Both the position numbers and the translations under genes were made by a program. Positions 15,963 to 24,100 of a DNA stretch of 64,000 bases are shown here, piece after piece; the first letter of the stretch is position 1; every line of letters starts with the position of its first letter. Origin of the DNA: an uncultured Collinsella sp. (GTDB lineage Bacteria > Actinomycetota > Coriobacteriia > Coriobacteriales > Coriobacteriaceae); NCBI GenBank assembly GCA_900544095.1, contig UQTV01000004.1:1-64000 (forward strand), in the 5' to 3' direction. The notes beneath the pieces were generated by a model, which saw only the letters and a program-made list of their open reading frames with translations, ran no database searches and was not told the DNA's origin.

Positions 15963-16024
15963 AAAAATAGGGCAGAATCGCTCTCACGATCCCGCCCCGC
16001 AAACCCGAGGGTTTCTAACTGGCT
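15963..16024 (-). ncRNA. Small structured RNA gene, unit 2, next to the Abi gene
   Basis: On the minus strand a short hairpin (AAACCC TCG GGTTT) is followed by a perfect 12-base-pair stem (GGGGCGGGATCG with CGATTCTGCCCT, counting G-U pairs) and ATTTTTT, a textbook intrinsic terminator. The predicted RNA is about 60 nt. Its layout repeats that of unit 1: 5' spacer, AAACC/GGTTT hairpin, then a GGGGCGG..CTGCCCTATTTTT stem. A promoter of its own lies directly upstream. It has no open reading frame. By position and form it is a candidate RNA antitoxin or guide for the Abi protein. Confidence 0.65.
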
Positions 16025-16026
16025 CC

Positions 16027-16054
16027 ATTATTCCGGGCTTCTCAGTTCTGTCAT
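16027..16054 (-). promoter_or_regulatory. Promoter of small RNA unit 2
   Basis: On the minus strand ATGACA (16,049-16,054) and AATAAT (16,027-16,032) are separated by 16 bases. A start about seven bases on would give an RNA beginning near GCCAGTTAGAAACCC. The TGACAGAA sequence is shared with the unit 1 promoter. Confidence 0.6.
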
Positions 16055-16093
16055 TGACCCAGGTATCACCCGTCTCCTATAGCGAGTGAATAT

Positions 16094-16156
16094 AAAAATA
16101 GGGCAGAGTCGCTTGCGCAAGTCCGCCCCTAAAACCGTGAAGGTTTTGCTATCTGC
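16094..16156 (-). ncRNA. Small structured RNA gene, unit 1, directly downstream of the Abi gene
   Basis: On the minus strand GCAGATAGC leads to a hairpin AAAACC TTCA CGGTTTT. This is followed by a longer stem AGGGGCGGACTTGC-GCAA-GCGACTCTGCCCT with one bulge and one mismatch, and then TATTTTTA. The stem sequence differs from unit 2 at several paired positions while keeping the pairing, which supports selection on structure. The predicted transcript is about 60 nt and begins four bases after the Abi stop codon. The same hairpin also serves as terminator for the Abi mRNA. Confidence 0.65.
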
Positions 16157-16159
16157 AGG

Positions 16160-17122
16160 CTATTCTACCAACCCGAGCGATTCTGTCAACCTGCGAAGGA
16201 ACTCGAGCGCGGAGCGAGCTGCGGCGTCGGGCCCCTTGTCGGGCAGCGCCTCGGTTTCTCCGTCGGCCCTGGCGAACATCTCGGCGAGCTCGGATGCGGC
16301 GCGCGAGCGCGAGGAGCCCTCGGGTACCAAGCCGGAGTGCGCCACGAGCACGGTCGCGACCTCCTGCATGGCCGTATTCCCCATCCACTTCCTCCTGGTC
16401 GCCTTGGGGATTCCCACGGCGGCGACCCTTCGGGAGACGCCACTGGACGCCGAGCCCCGGGCGGCGCCCCTCTCGGCGAAGCAGTTGATCAGGCACGAGC
16501 CGTGCGCGGCGCAGTTGCGGACGGACTTCACGCGCTTGAGGTCGTAGTGGGAGGCCTCGAAGCGCCTGTCGCCCCATCGCCTGGCGCAGAAGCGCACGAA
16601 GTCGATGAGGGTGCCGAACGAGGTGAGCTCAAGGAAGGCCCAGGCAGGCATGTCGCCGGAGTACTTCGCGTAGAGGCTCGAGCTGTAGGGGCTGCGGCCG
16701 CTCATCTTGAGCTCGCGCAGGCGGTACTCCCTGTTTGCAGTGGTAAGCGATGCCATGTAGTCGGCCACGATGGCGTAGCCATCCTCTCCACGGTCCTCCA
16801 TCTCGCGAAGCAGTGTCACCTTCTGGAAGTGCTCGATGTCGAGCGTCATGCCGAGCAGGGCGTGGCGTAGCTCCTGGTCGAGCGCCGCGAGCAGGCGTAG
16901 CTGGCCGAAGTCGAGGTCTACGTAGCGGCCGTCGCGCGGGCCTCCCTCGTATTTCGAGAAGAGTTTGCGATAGGATGCGAGCTTGAAGAAGTTGCACTTG
17001 TCGCGCAGGTAGTCCTCGGCCTCTTCCTCGGAACACAGCTCGAAGGCTACGCCCTTCTGCTTGAGGTGCTCTATCTGCTGCTCGATCGTGAGGATCGGCT
17101 TCCTATCGTGGGGTTCGGCCAT
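16160..17122 (-). CDS. Abi_2/AbiF-like HEPN protein (abortive infection type)
   Basis: The 320-residue protein has the Abi_2 (AbiD/AbiF) layout: LTIEQQIEHLKQKGV near the start, the YLRDKCNFFKLASYRKLF block, YVDLDFGQLRLLAALDQELR, LDIEHFQKV, and a C-terminal HEPN core. The HEPN RNase motif RxxxxH is intact at R202-H207 (SVRNCAAHGSC). HEPN proteins of this group are RNases or predicted RNases that stop growth on phage infection. AGGAG precedes the ATG. The C-terminal 100 residues are less conserved and Ala/Arg-rich. Two structured small RNA genes follow immediately, so an RNA-neutralised toxin is the favoured reading. Confidence 0.85.
   Translation of the reverse strand: MAEPHDRKPILTIEQQIEHLKQKGVAFELCSEEEAEDYLRDKCNFFKLASYRKLFSKYEGGPRDGRYVDLDFGQLRLLAALDQELRHALLGMTLDIEHFQKVTLLREMEDRGEDGYAIVADYMASLTTANREYRLRELKMSGRSPYSSSLYAKYSGDMPAWAFLELTSFGTLIDFVRFCARRWGDRRFEASHYDLKRVKSVRNCAAHGSCLINCFAERGAARGSASSGVSRRVAAVGIPKATRRKWMGNTAMQEVATVLVAHSGLVPEGSSRSRAASELAEMFARADGETEALPDKGPDAAARSALEFLRRLTESLGLVE
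16162..16189 (-). promoter_or_regulatory. Promoter of small RNA unit 1, inside the end of the Abi coding region
   Basis: A consensus TTGACA (16,184-16,189, minus strand) and TAGAAT (16,162-16,167) are separated by 16 bases. Both lie within the last ten codons of the Abi gene. This would drive the small RNA independently of the Abi mRNA, as expected for an antitoxin that must be in excess. Confidence 0.7.
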
Positions 17123-17193
17123 GCTCGTTCTCCTGTCATAAAAAGTATTGCCTATTTTACCAGCATGTTCTCGACATTCGGTGAAGGCCTCAT

Positions 17194-17625
17194 CGTCGAC
17201 TCATGGGCAAGCCGCCTGATACGACTCCCTTTCCCTGCCAGCAGCGCAGTCGCCTGACCTGCGGCTTTGGAATCGCGTTGGAAGCCGCCCTCGATCAATC
17301 ATTTGCAGTTGTTGCGAGTGGCTTGTGCGTGATGCTGCGGTTGAGTTCCAGAAACGGGCGATTCCGCCCAATCGGGCATCCGAATCACGGCCGGAAGCTC
17401 CTTTGGGACAAAAACAAAAACTCAAAGCCCTGAGTTTGAAAAAAGCTTTTGAAGTTGTCCCAGCTTTTGTCCCCGAAGCCGACGAGACGCGACATCGCGT
17501 CATTCGGCGGCACGCGTTCCGTGTCGATGCCGAAAACTGGGTGCAACTGGAATGACGGGACGACAGAACCAAAGCCACCAGCGAAATAGTGGGAATAACA
17601 GCCCTCGAACCCTTTGGTTCGAGGG
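17194..17625. repeat. Composite dispersed repeat, copy 2 (TTTGTCCC family)
   Basis: The modules match 13,010-13,545: CGACTCATGGGCAAGCCGCC (also seen at 25,317-25,412), GGGACAAAAACAAAAACTC, GAAGTTGTCCCAG and TTTTGTCCC, CAACTGGAATGACG, GCCACCAGCGAAATAGTGG, and a closing terminator hairpin CCCTCGAACC-CTTT-GGTTCGAGGG (17,602-17,625). It sits between the Abi promoter and copy B of the GGGAATAATT repeat. No coding frame is shared with the other copies. Confidence 0.5.
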
Positions 17626-17633
17626 CTTTCTGT

Positions 17634-17922
17634 TTGCATCTCTACCTGGGAAAACGACCCAATTATTCCCGTGTGTCCCTACTGGGCGGTACAACGGAGT
17701 ACTCGGCGGTACGGGAATAATTAGGCCCTGCGGGAATAATTCACAATTCGGGTCCCCCGAAGGCCGATTTCGAGCGGATGAAACTGACTTGAAACTGCGA
17801 GGCGGATTCAAGCCCTCTTCAATTGCATTCGCCCAGGTCAACAAATGGGAATAAAGAAATGCGAAAATCGGTTTCCGCAGTTTCAGTGACCCCGAATGCC
17901 GCCGAATAACGCCGTGTATTCT
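17634..17922. repeat. Dispersed non-coding repeat, copy B (GGGAATAATT family)
   Basis: It aligns with 130-413 from TCTACCTGG to CGCCGTGTAT, with both strands of the GGGAATAATT decamer in the same places. As in copy A, it begins a few bases after a terminator-like hairpin. It ends just before the inverted repeat that precedes the AbiEi pseudogene. Confidence 0.75.
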
Positions 17923-17931
17923 GAGCGTATT

Positions 17932-17966
17932 GCTTGCATTGTTGCATTATTTTCCACAATGCAAGC
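17932..17966. promoter_or_regulatory. Inverted repeat upstream of the AbiE genes (candidate operator)
   Basis: GCTTGCATTGT (17,932-17,942) is repeated inverted as ACAATGCAAGC (17,956-17,966). AbiEi antitoxins repress their own promoter by binding inverted repeats at this place, so this is likely the old operator of the dead AbiE pair. Confidence 0.45.
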
Positions 17967-17978
17967 ATGGAATAAATC

Positions 17979-18578
17979 GAAGTCATACGAGCCACCAACG
18001 ACATCGCCTCTTCCCAAAGGGGGCTCTTCACATCTGTGCAGGCGAAGGTGCTCGGCGTCGAGCGGTACGCGCTCTCGAGGCGGGAAGGGCTCGGCAACAT
18101 AGAGAGGCTCGCGAAGGGCGTCTACCGCATGGGCGGCTCGCCGAGCACGCGGGAGGAGGACGTCCTCGCGGCCTGACTGTCGATCGACCCGGGGAGGCGC
18201 CCCGTCGCCATGGGGGCGACGGCTGCATGGCTCTACGGCATCGGCGAGGTCAGCCCCTCGCCCTACGAGTTCTGCACGCCCGAGAGAAAGCAGACTAAGC
18301 GCCCGAACCTGATTCATCAGGAAGCGCCGCCTCGACCCGAAGGACGTGGCGATCGTCTCGGACATCCCGGCGACGAGGCCCTGGCTCACGGTGGTGGACC
18401 TGATAGACTCCGGGGAGGAACTGAGCCTGGTCGCGAACGTGCTCGCGGACGCGCTCGAAAGGGGCCTCGTCGAAGACGAGGGCGCGCTGAGGGAGAAAAT
18501 CGACGCCGGGGGGCAAAAGCCGGGATGCCGGCGGGGGCCAGCCTGTACGATTCGGTAGCTAGGAGGCGGGAAGAATGA
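17979..18578 (+). pseudogene. AbiEi-like antitoxin/transcriptional repressor, broken
   Basis: The frame from 17,979 gives a winged-helix N-terminus (SSQRGLFTSVQAKVLGVERY, RREGLGNIERLAKGVYRMGG), then a TGA at about 18,174, and continues MGATAAWLYGIGEVSPSPYE. Reading then needs frame changes near 18,318 and 18,510 (DPKDVAIVSDIPATRPWLTV, then GMPAGASLYDSVARRREE). This is the AbiEi antitoxin of type IV toxin-antitoxin pairs. One nonsense codon and at least two frameshifts make it non-functional. Its stop overlaps the start of the toxin fragment in the usual four-base manner. Confidence 0.65.
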
Positions 18579-18796
18579 CGTACGAGAACGGCGGTCAGCT
18601 CGACAGGGCCCTGAAGAGGGCCGTTCGCGACAGGGGCGGTGACCCCGGGGACGGCTGTCGTCGGGCTTTGCGCGACCGGTTCCTGCGCAGGGTGTTCAGC
18701 AACCCCGACGGCCGGTTTATCCTCAAGGGCGGAAGCGGGCTGCTCGCGCGCATCCCCGACGGCCGCGTCACGCGCGACATCGACTTCGCGACGGCA
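18575..18796 (+). pseudogene. AbiEii nucleotidyltransferase toxin, N-terminal fragment
   Basis: The ATG at 18,575 opens a frame with LRDRFLRRVFSNPDGRFILK, GGSGLLARIPDGRVTRDIDF and AT. GGSGLL with the downstream TRDIDF acidic motif is the N-terminal active-site region of AbiEii/AbiGii nucleotidyltransferases. The gene is cut off at about residue 73 by the palindromic element that begins at 18,797; the rest is gone. With the antitoxin also dead, the pair is a fossil. Confidence 0.7.
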
Positions 18797-18914
18797 TCTG
18801 TGTTTGATAGCGTTCAATTTACGGGTTGGGGCTGCGGTGGAAATCCTGGACCAAAAGAGGACCAGGATTTCCACCGCAGCCCCAACCCGAAAATCAGGCT
18901 TGACTAAACACAGA
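18797..18914. mobile_element. 118-bp near-palindrome, MITE-like or fused IS ends
   Basis: The core arms are perfect over 27 bases (18,823-18,849 and 18,862-18,888; GGGTTGGGGCTGCGG at the outer side) around a 12-base loop. The outer arms are imperfect but both end with TCTGTGTTT. The whole looks like two transposon inverted termini back to back with nothing between. It interrupts the AbiEii fragment and abuts an IS30 transposase end. No target duplication is evident. Confidence 0.55.
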
Positions 18915-19077
18915 CGGTCTGCTGCGCGAGTACTTCCCGAAGGGGACCGGCTTCTCTGCGGTCTCGGACGAGGAGGTCGAGCGGGTGTACGATGCCATCA
19001 ACCGCAGGCCCCACAAGCGCCTGGGGTTCAGGACGCCCTACGAGGTCCACTACTCAGGGGTGTTGCAGTTGCTCTGA
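18913..19077 (+). pseudogene. IS30-family transposase, C-terminal fragment
   Basis: The frame DGLLREYFPKGTGFSAVSDE, EVERVYDAINRRPHKRLGFR, TPYEVHYSGVL ends at TGA 19,075-19,077. LREYFPKGT, INRRPHK.LGF.TP.EV is the standard C-terminus of IS30 transposases, which carries the last catalytic Glu helix. The N-terminal HTH and the DDE core are missing. Confidence 0.75.
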
Positions 19078-19086
19078 GAATTCAAG

Positions 19087-19498
19087 CTCGAAAAGGCGCA
19101 AGCAAAGGTATCTTGACTACGCTCTAAAGCGTGGCGTGAAGTCCGGCATCGTTGACGCGCTGAGGCTTCAGGGAATTGCCGCGAGCGAGGTTGATGCAGT
19201 TTCTGTTGTGGTTGACGAGCATTCGACTTCGATCGACGGAAAGTACAACCTGGCAGAATCGGTTGATGAGGAGCTGCGCTGCGGCATGTTCAACCCAACG
19301 TGGCAGACCTCCTACCCTCCTGTATTTAGCGACTGGCTGCCCAAGATTCCAGTCTCCTATGTCGACTCCTCCAAGGTGGCTATGGTGAGGGCGGCTGACG
19401 TGACGGCGAACTGGGCATTTATGGCCGAGCGCGACAAAGAGACATATCCGCGAGCCTACGAGATGCTATCAAAGGCGACGGTCCTCGGGCTTCTGTAG
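19087..19498 (+). pseudogene. DUF3800-like protein, C-terminal fragment
   Basis: From about 19,087 the frame reads QRYLDYALKRGVKSGIVDAL, VDEHSTSIDGKYNLAESVDE, ELRCGMFNPTWQTS, YVDSSKVAMVRAADVTANWA and on to the stop. The DEH.....GKYNL.ES...EL..G.FN and final D.S....V..ADV.AN pattern resembles the C-terminal half of DUF3800 (RNase H-like) proteins common in defence and mobile regions. The N-terminal half with the first acidic residues is absent, because the frame upstream is IS30 sequence read out of frame. Confidence 0.5.
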
Positions 19499-19524
19499 CG
19501 TTGGACATGTAACTATCTGTCTTT

Positions 19525-20106
19525 TCAAAAGCCGTGAAGATCTTGGTGGATGATAAATTGCGATTTGTCCGCCTCGGCAGCGAAGTCGGCGAACTCCTGT
19601 TGGAGGGACAACGGGGGAATTGCAATGGGAATAGCGGCCAAGTCTGCTGCGCTGATATTTGCCTGATGGACACTTCCCTTCGCTATATTACGAAGGACTC
19701 GCTTTCCTTCCTTTGAATTCAGGTAACCAGATACATATTCGGCAGAGCTGTGGTCAGCGAACCTTACGCACACGATGTACCCAGCAATAACCATGGTCTC
19801 TGACTGATGAAAAACGCAAGTTTTCCCAACCTTGTCAATGCTGTTGGTTCGATTAAAAAGCATATCGCCATAGCGGACGGTAGCATTTTCGAGAGCTTGG
19901 CCCTTTAGGGTGATTCGCTTTGTATCGGTTAGGTCAAGGATGCCGTCGTCGGTGATATTGTTCATTCGGATGTAGACATAATCGCCATCGGCGCCGGCTT
20001 TTGCTGAAGTGCCGTAGTGCATTTCTATGCTGTAGTTGCCGATTGTTTCGATTGGCCATGATGCGTGTGTCTTGGTTCTAAACATCTCGACAAACCGTGA
20101 TTTGAC
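19525..20106 (-). pseudogene. Silent type I specificity (HsdS) cassette
   Basis: The minus-strand frame begins at the 17-base repeat ACAAACCGTGATTTGAC (20,090-20,106, coding VKSRFV on its other strand) and reads one target-recognition domain (WPIETIGNYSIEMHYGTSAK, YIRMNNITDDG, DMLFNRTNSID, GKTCVFH, GSVHQANISAADLAAIPIAI) to LQQEFADFAAEADKSQF, where it stops. It is a second half-S subunit without promoter or start, lying downstream of the recombinase. The same 17-base repeat occurs inside the active gene (21,759-21,775) at the equivalent point. It is a donor cassette for specificity change. Confidence 0.75.
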
Positions 20107-21099
20107 TTAACAGATATACCTTCTATGAGAGTCCCTTACGTTGTCCTGATCGACCATTGCGTACATCAACGTTGTATCAATCTTTTGATGGCCAAGCAGC
20201 TTCTGCACCTGCTCGATGGGCATTCCTTTTCCAATTGCTTTGGTGGCCAGCGTTCTCCTGAACTTATGTGGGTGGACGTGTTTGACGCCTGCTTTTGTTC
20301 CCAAGGAGCGAAGGCGGAGCTCGACTCCGCTTACTTGCAGCCTAGAACTCGGCTTTGTGAGACTACAGAATAGCGCGGCGACGTTATCGCTGCGTTCTTG
20401 CAGGTAGTTGTTTAGGTGCAGCTTTGTAGTCGCATCAAAATAGACGACTCTCTCTTTGTTGCCCTTTCCGAGTACAATGCACTCTCGCCGATTTAGATCA
20501 ACGTCTTCTCGATTGAGCGAGACGAGTTCGCCTATTCTCATCCCTGTTGAACTAAGAAGGTTGATGATTGCCAGATCCCTCTTGCAAGAACAGGCGTCTG
20601 TGAGGGCTATAAGTTCTTCATCAGAATATACGGACTTGACCGTTCTCTTTGAGCGAATCTTTTTAATGCGTCGTGCAGGGCTTTTGAGTATATGGTTCTC
20701 GTCTTCAAGCCAAGAGAAGAATGACGACAGGATGCGCCTGACGTTGTCGACGGTGATGCTCCCTGCGTTATTACCCATGGGATATTCGCTCAGGTATGTT
20801 CGTAAGTCATCTGAACTAATCCGGACAATTGGTTTTTTGATTGCTTCGAGCGCCCTTGTAAGTGTGGCCTTGTAGTACCTGATGGTCTTAGGCGAGCATC
20901 CCTCGATGGTTTTGGCTGCGAGGAATCGCTCCATGTACTTTGAGGCCTCGTCTTCGACATTGCTGAGCGCGTTCACTTCAAGTTCGATGCCCCTGAGTTC
21001 GCTCATAAGGACGCTCTCGAGATACGAAAGCACTTCGCCGCTAACGAGTGCCTGCATTTTTGTGAGAACCGCGTTTGCTATTTCGATCGTCGTGTGCAT
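20107..21099 (-). CDS. Tyrosine recombinase (XerC/D type) of the specificity locus
   Basis: The 330-residue protein has an N-terminal SAM-like core-binding domain (YMERFLAAKTIEGCSPKTIR, YYKATL) and a catalytic domain with Arg in SSTGMRIGELVSL, the H-x-x-R box in HPHKFRRTLATKAIGKGM, LLGHQKIDTTLMYAMV and the nucleophilic Tyr in that last segment. It lies between the active specificity region and the silent cassette, in the same orientation, so it most likely recombines the 17-base repeats that flank it. GGAGG precedes the ATG but is buried in a hairpin, so translation is probably restrained. Confidence 0.85.
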   Translation of the reverse strand: MHTTIEIANAVLTKMQALVSGEVLSYLESVLMSELRGIELEVNALSNVEDEASKYMERFLAAKTIEGCSPKTIRYYKATLTRALEAIKKPIVRISSDDLRTYLSEYPMGNNAGSITVDNVRRILSSFFSWLEDENHILKSPARRIKKIRSKRTVKSVYSDEELIALTDACSCKRDLAIINLLSSTGMRIGELVSLNREDVDLNRRECIVLGKGNKERVVYFDATTKLHLNNYLQERSDNVAALFCSLTKPSSRLQVSGVELRLRSLGTKAGVKHVHPHKFRRTLATKAIGKGMPIEQVQKLLGHQKIDTTLMYAMVDQDNVRDSHRRYIC

Positions 21100-21101
21100 C
21101 A

Positions 21102-21133
21102 GTTCCTCCCATCCCGATATGGATGGGAGGAAC
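21102..21133 (-). promoter_or_regulatory. Hairpin that buries the recombinase ribosome site
   Basis: GTTCCTCCCATCC (21,102-21,114 as read on the plus strand) is the exact inverted copy of GGATGGGAGGAAC (21,121-21,133), with a six-base loop. On the mRNA the 3' arm contains GGGAGGAAC, the Shine-Dalgarno sequence of the recombinase, two bases before its ATG. The hairpin fills most of the 37-base gap to the upstream gene. Confidence 0.65.
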
Positions 21134-21136
21134 GTA

Positions 21137-24100
21137 TCACGCGAGGAATCGGTCTAGAAGGGCGTCGCGCTCTGCGGAAAGGGCGTCGACCTCTTGCTCG
21201 AGTGCAAATTGCGATTTGTCGACCTGAGCGACGAAAGAGGCGAACTCTTGCTGAAGCTCAAGGGGAGGCAAGGGAACCGTCATTCTCTTTAGAGCTTCTT
21301 TGGTAATTGCCTCCCTTGTTGCTCCAGCCGCTCTTGAGCCGTTTAGCAGGAGTCTCTGATACGAATCGCTGATCAGCACCGTGTTCAATAGCACCGGCAG
21401 CATCCGTTTTTGGTCGACTCTGACAATTGAGACATGCTGATTAACACGTCCACCAGCCAATTCATCTGGCAAAAGACATGAACGAGCAACCGAAGCGCCA
21501 GTAATATTCAGAAGCACGTCACCCTTCATCAGCGTGACGCCTTCTAGTTTTGCGGCTTGTTCATCATCAATACAAGCAAGGTCCTTCCACACGAAACGAC
21601 CGTTGTGAACATTCGTACTTCTGACCAGCGGAACACCTTCGGCCTTGTATGCCGTTTTGCCACCTCGTGGCGTTGCTCCGGAACCCAACTTGGTACAGAG
21701 GTCTTCAAGCCTAACGAAAGGCCATTTTTTACCATCGACCGGATCGCCAAATACCTCTACAAACCGTGATTTGACGCTCTCCTTGAGAGCGGCGATTTGC
21801 TGTCGTTTGCTATTGATTTCATCTGTTAAGCGATTGAAATCGTCGATGAGGGCTCTCTGCTCGGAGAGCGTCGGGACTGGGATGGGGTATTTGAGCAGCT
21901 CATCCTTGTCTCCGCGAGGCCTGCCGGTTCCCGTGAAGGTGGACATATCGTAGTCGAAGAAGTCCTTCTGCCACAGGAGCAGATGGAGAAACTCGGGCAA
22001 TAGGCTGTCGGTATTTATGCTTCGGAATACCAAAACGTCCTTGGAGCACGCCCCATCGCGGTCTGCGAGCCAAATCTTCTGCAGATAGGGGCGAATATTG
22101 GAGACGAGCGTGTCTCCCTTCTTGTATGCGGTGCCAGCACTTGCCGGAAGCTCTCCACTATAGGTGGTTATGCCGCCACGGTCCTTGACCATGTTTTCCG
22201 TTGTTACGTAAGTGTCGGTGGTGATGGAACTCTGGGCCACGCTGTTGGTAACGTAGGATGTGATGTCTCTAAGCGTCTTGACTACGGTGCCCTGGGCGAA
22301 CGAGCGGGGCTTGTAGAAAGAGCGGGGAATCGTAAGAGTCTCGTCGAACTTATCGGCATCAAAGTCAATGAAATCGGCGGTCTTGGCATAGTAGTAGTAC
22401 TGGGCAAGGTCGCCGGGCTCAACCTGCTCGCCGGAGAACCATGCTCTGATGATGCCGCTTAGCGAGTTCGTGTCGTCCGATTCGTTGTCCGAATAGAGCA
22501 CGCCCTCACCATCGATGGGCTGTATCCCCTCGTTGCCTTTGCGATTGCTCCATTTGTAGCCAAGGAAAGAGGCGATTTCCTTGGTCGTGTTAGGTGAGTT
22601 GATGATGAGCGTCTGTTCACCGCAGACGAGACCCCAAACGCGCAGGCGTTTGCGCTCTTCCTTGTGCGCATGGCGATAGAACAGCTCGTTCTCTGCTTTG
22701 AGCCGTGAGTTCTTGTCGGCCGCCTTCCAAGTCTTGCTCTTCCGAAGGGTCTTGAGCTCCTTCGATGATTCGAAAAGATGGCAATAAACGCTGAAGTGGC
22801 GAGTGTTTGCCCATTCGTTCCAGTTAGCCTCTCCTGCGAGAAAAGCCCGGTAAGTATCTCCGTCTACATTAATTGTGCCGAGATAAGCGTTGAAAGCGCT
22901 TTCGTCTCTCCAGCCAGTGAGCTTCCTGCGCTCAAAAACAGCGTCAACGAAATCAAGTGCGTTCGCATTGCGGGGCGGGATCTCGTCAAAGCGACGTAGG
23001 AACATAATTGCGACGTTTGTTCCTGTGGCCGCGAATGTGCCTGATCCAAACCTGGCGATGGAGACGATCTCGAAGGAGCTCAAAAGCACATCGCGTGCGG
23101 CCATGAAACTCGAGCTCGTGCTCTTGTCGAGGATCGAGGTGGGGAGGACGATGGCGGCGTAGCCTCCGGGCCGAACAAGCTGTGCCGCACGCTCGACAAA
23201 GAGGGTCTCGATTTCCGAGCCGCTATCGCTGATGGTTTCCAGCACTTTGAGTTCGTTGTTGTGAAGCTTGAGATGCGGTTTGAAGGCCGCTACAGAGTAC
23301 GGGGGATTGGCGACAAGAATGTCGAAGCGTCCCCTGTCGGTTCGGCTGTCGATTCCCTTGTCGGGATAATTTTCAAGTCCGTCGCCGAAGACCACGTTGC
23401 TCTGCCCTGCGCCATGCATGTAGGACGAGACCTTGGAAACGCGAGCGAGTCGATAGTCCTTCTCGATGCCGACGAGATTGTCTCTGACCCAGTCGGCGTC
23501 TCCGAGGTCATCCTCTATGGTCGGATCATATTGGCATGCGGCGTCGGAGATTTCTTCGAATCCTTCTGTGAGAAAGTGCCCCGCGCCACAGGCGTAATCG
23601 ATAACGCGTGGATAGTGCACGGCACCAGCCTCGTCCTGCACGATGCTGTCGAGTGGGAGTGACTTCCAAATAAAACGGGTGATGGGCACAGGTGTGAAGA
23701 ATTGGCCCTCGTTTTGCTTAAAGCCCTGATTAAGGAGCTGTTCGAAGAGGTCGCCCAAGAATTGAATATCTTGAGTTCCTACGATGCGATACGGCTGTAG
23801 AAGTTGCACCGTCTCTACGAGTACCTTGCCGTTCTGAAGAAAGAGTTCCTCGTTGTGGACGTCTTTGAACGCAAAGTCATTGTTGGTATAGAACTTGAGC
23901 TTGCGCAGCGTGCCGTTCAGCTCCTCGATGAGCTTCTTGCGGTGCTGGCCCGTATAGTTGCTTATGAGGTTTTCGGCGTAGTCGTTGGGAACGTACAGGA
24001 CCTCTTCCCGCATGAGCTTTCTCATGCCGTCTGAGTGGAGTCTCTGGAGCCTGTCCTGGAGCGTTTCGTAGGTGTCGCGTCCTTGGCGGTATTGGAACTC

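Noticed and set aside
15963..16156. The tandem RNA units as a CRISPR array
   Set aside because: There are only two units, they differ in sequence, each has its own promoter and terminator, there is no short constant repeat with unique spacers, and no cas gene is nearby.
17500..17844. A 114-codon minus-strand frame across the GGGAATAATT repeat
   Set aside because: The frame is not kept in copy A of the repeat (130-413), so the repeat is non-coding.
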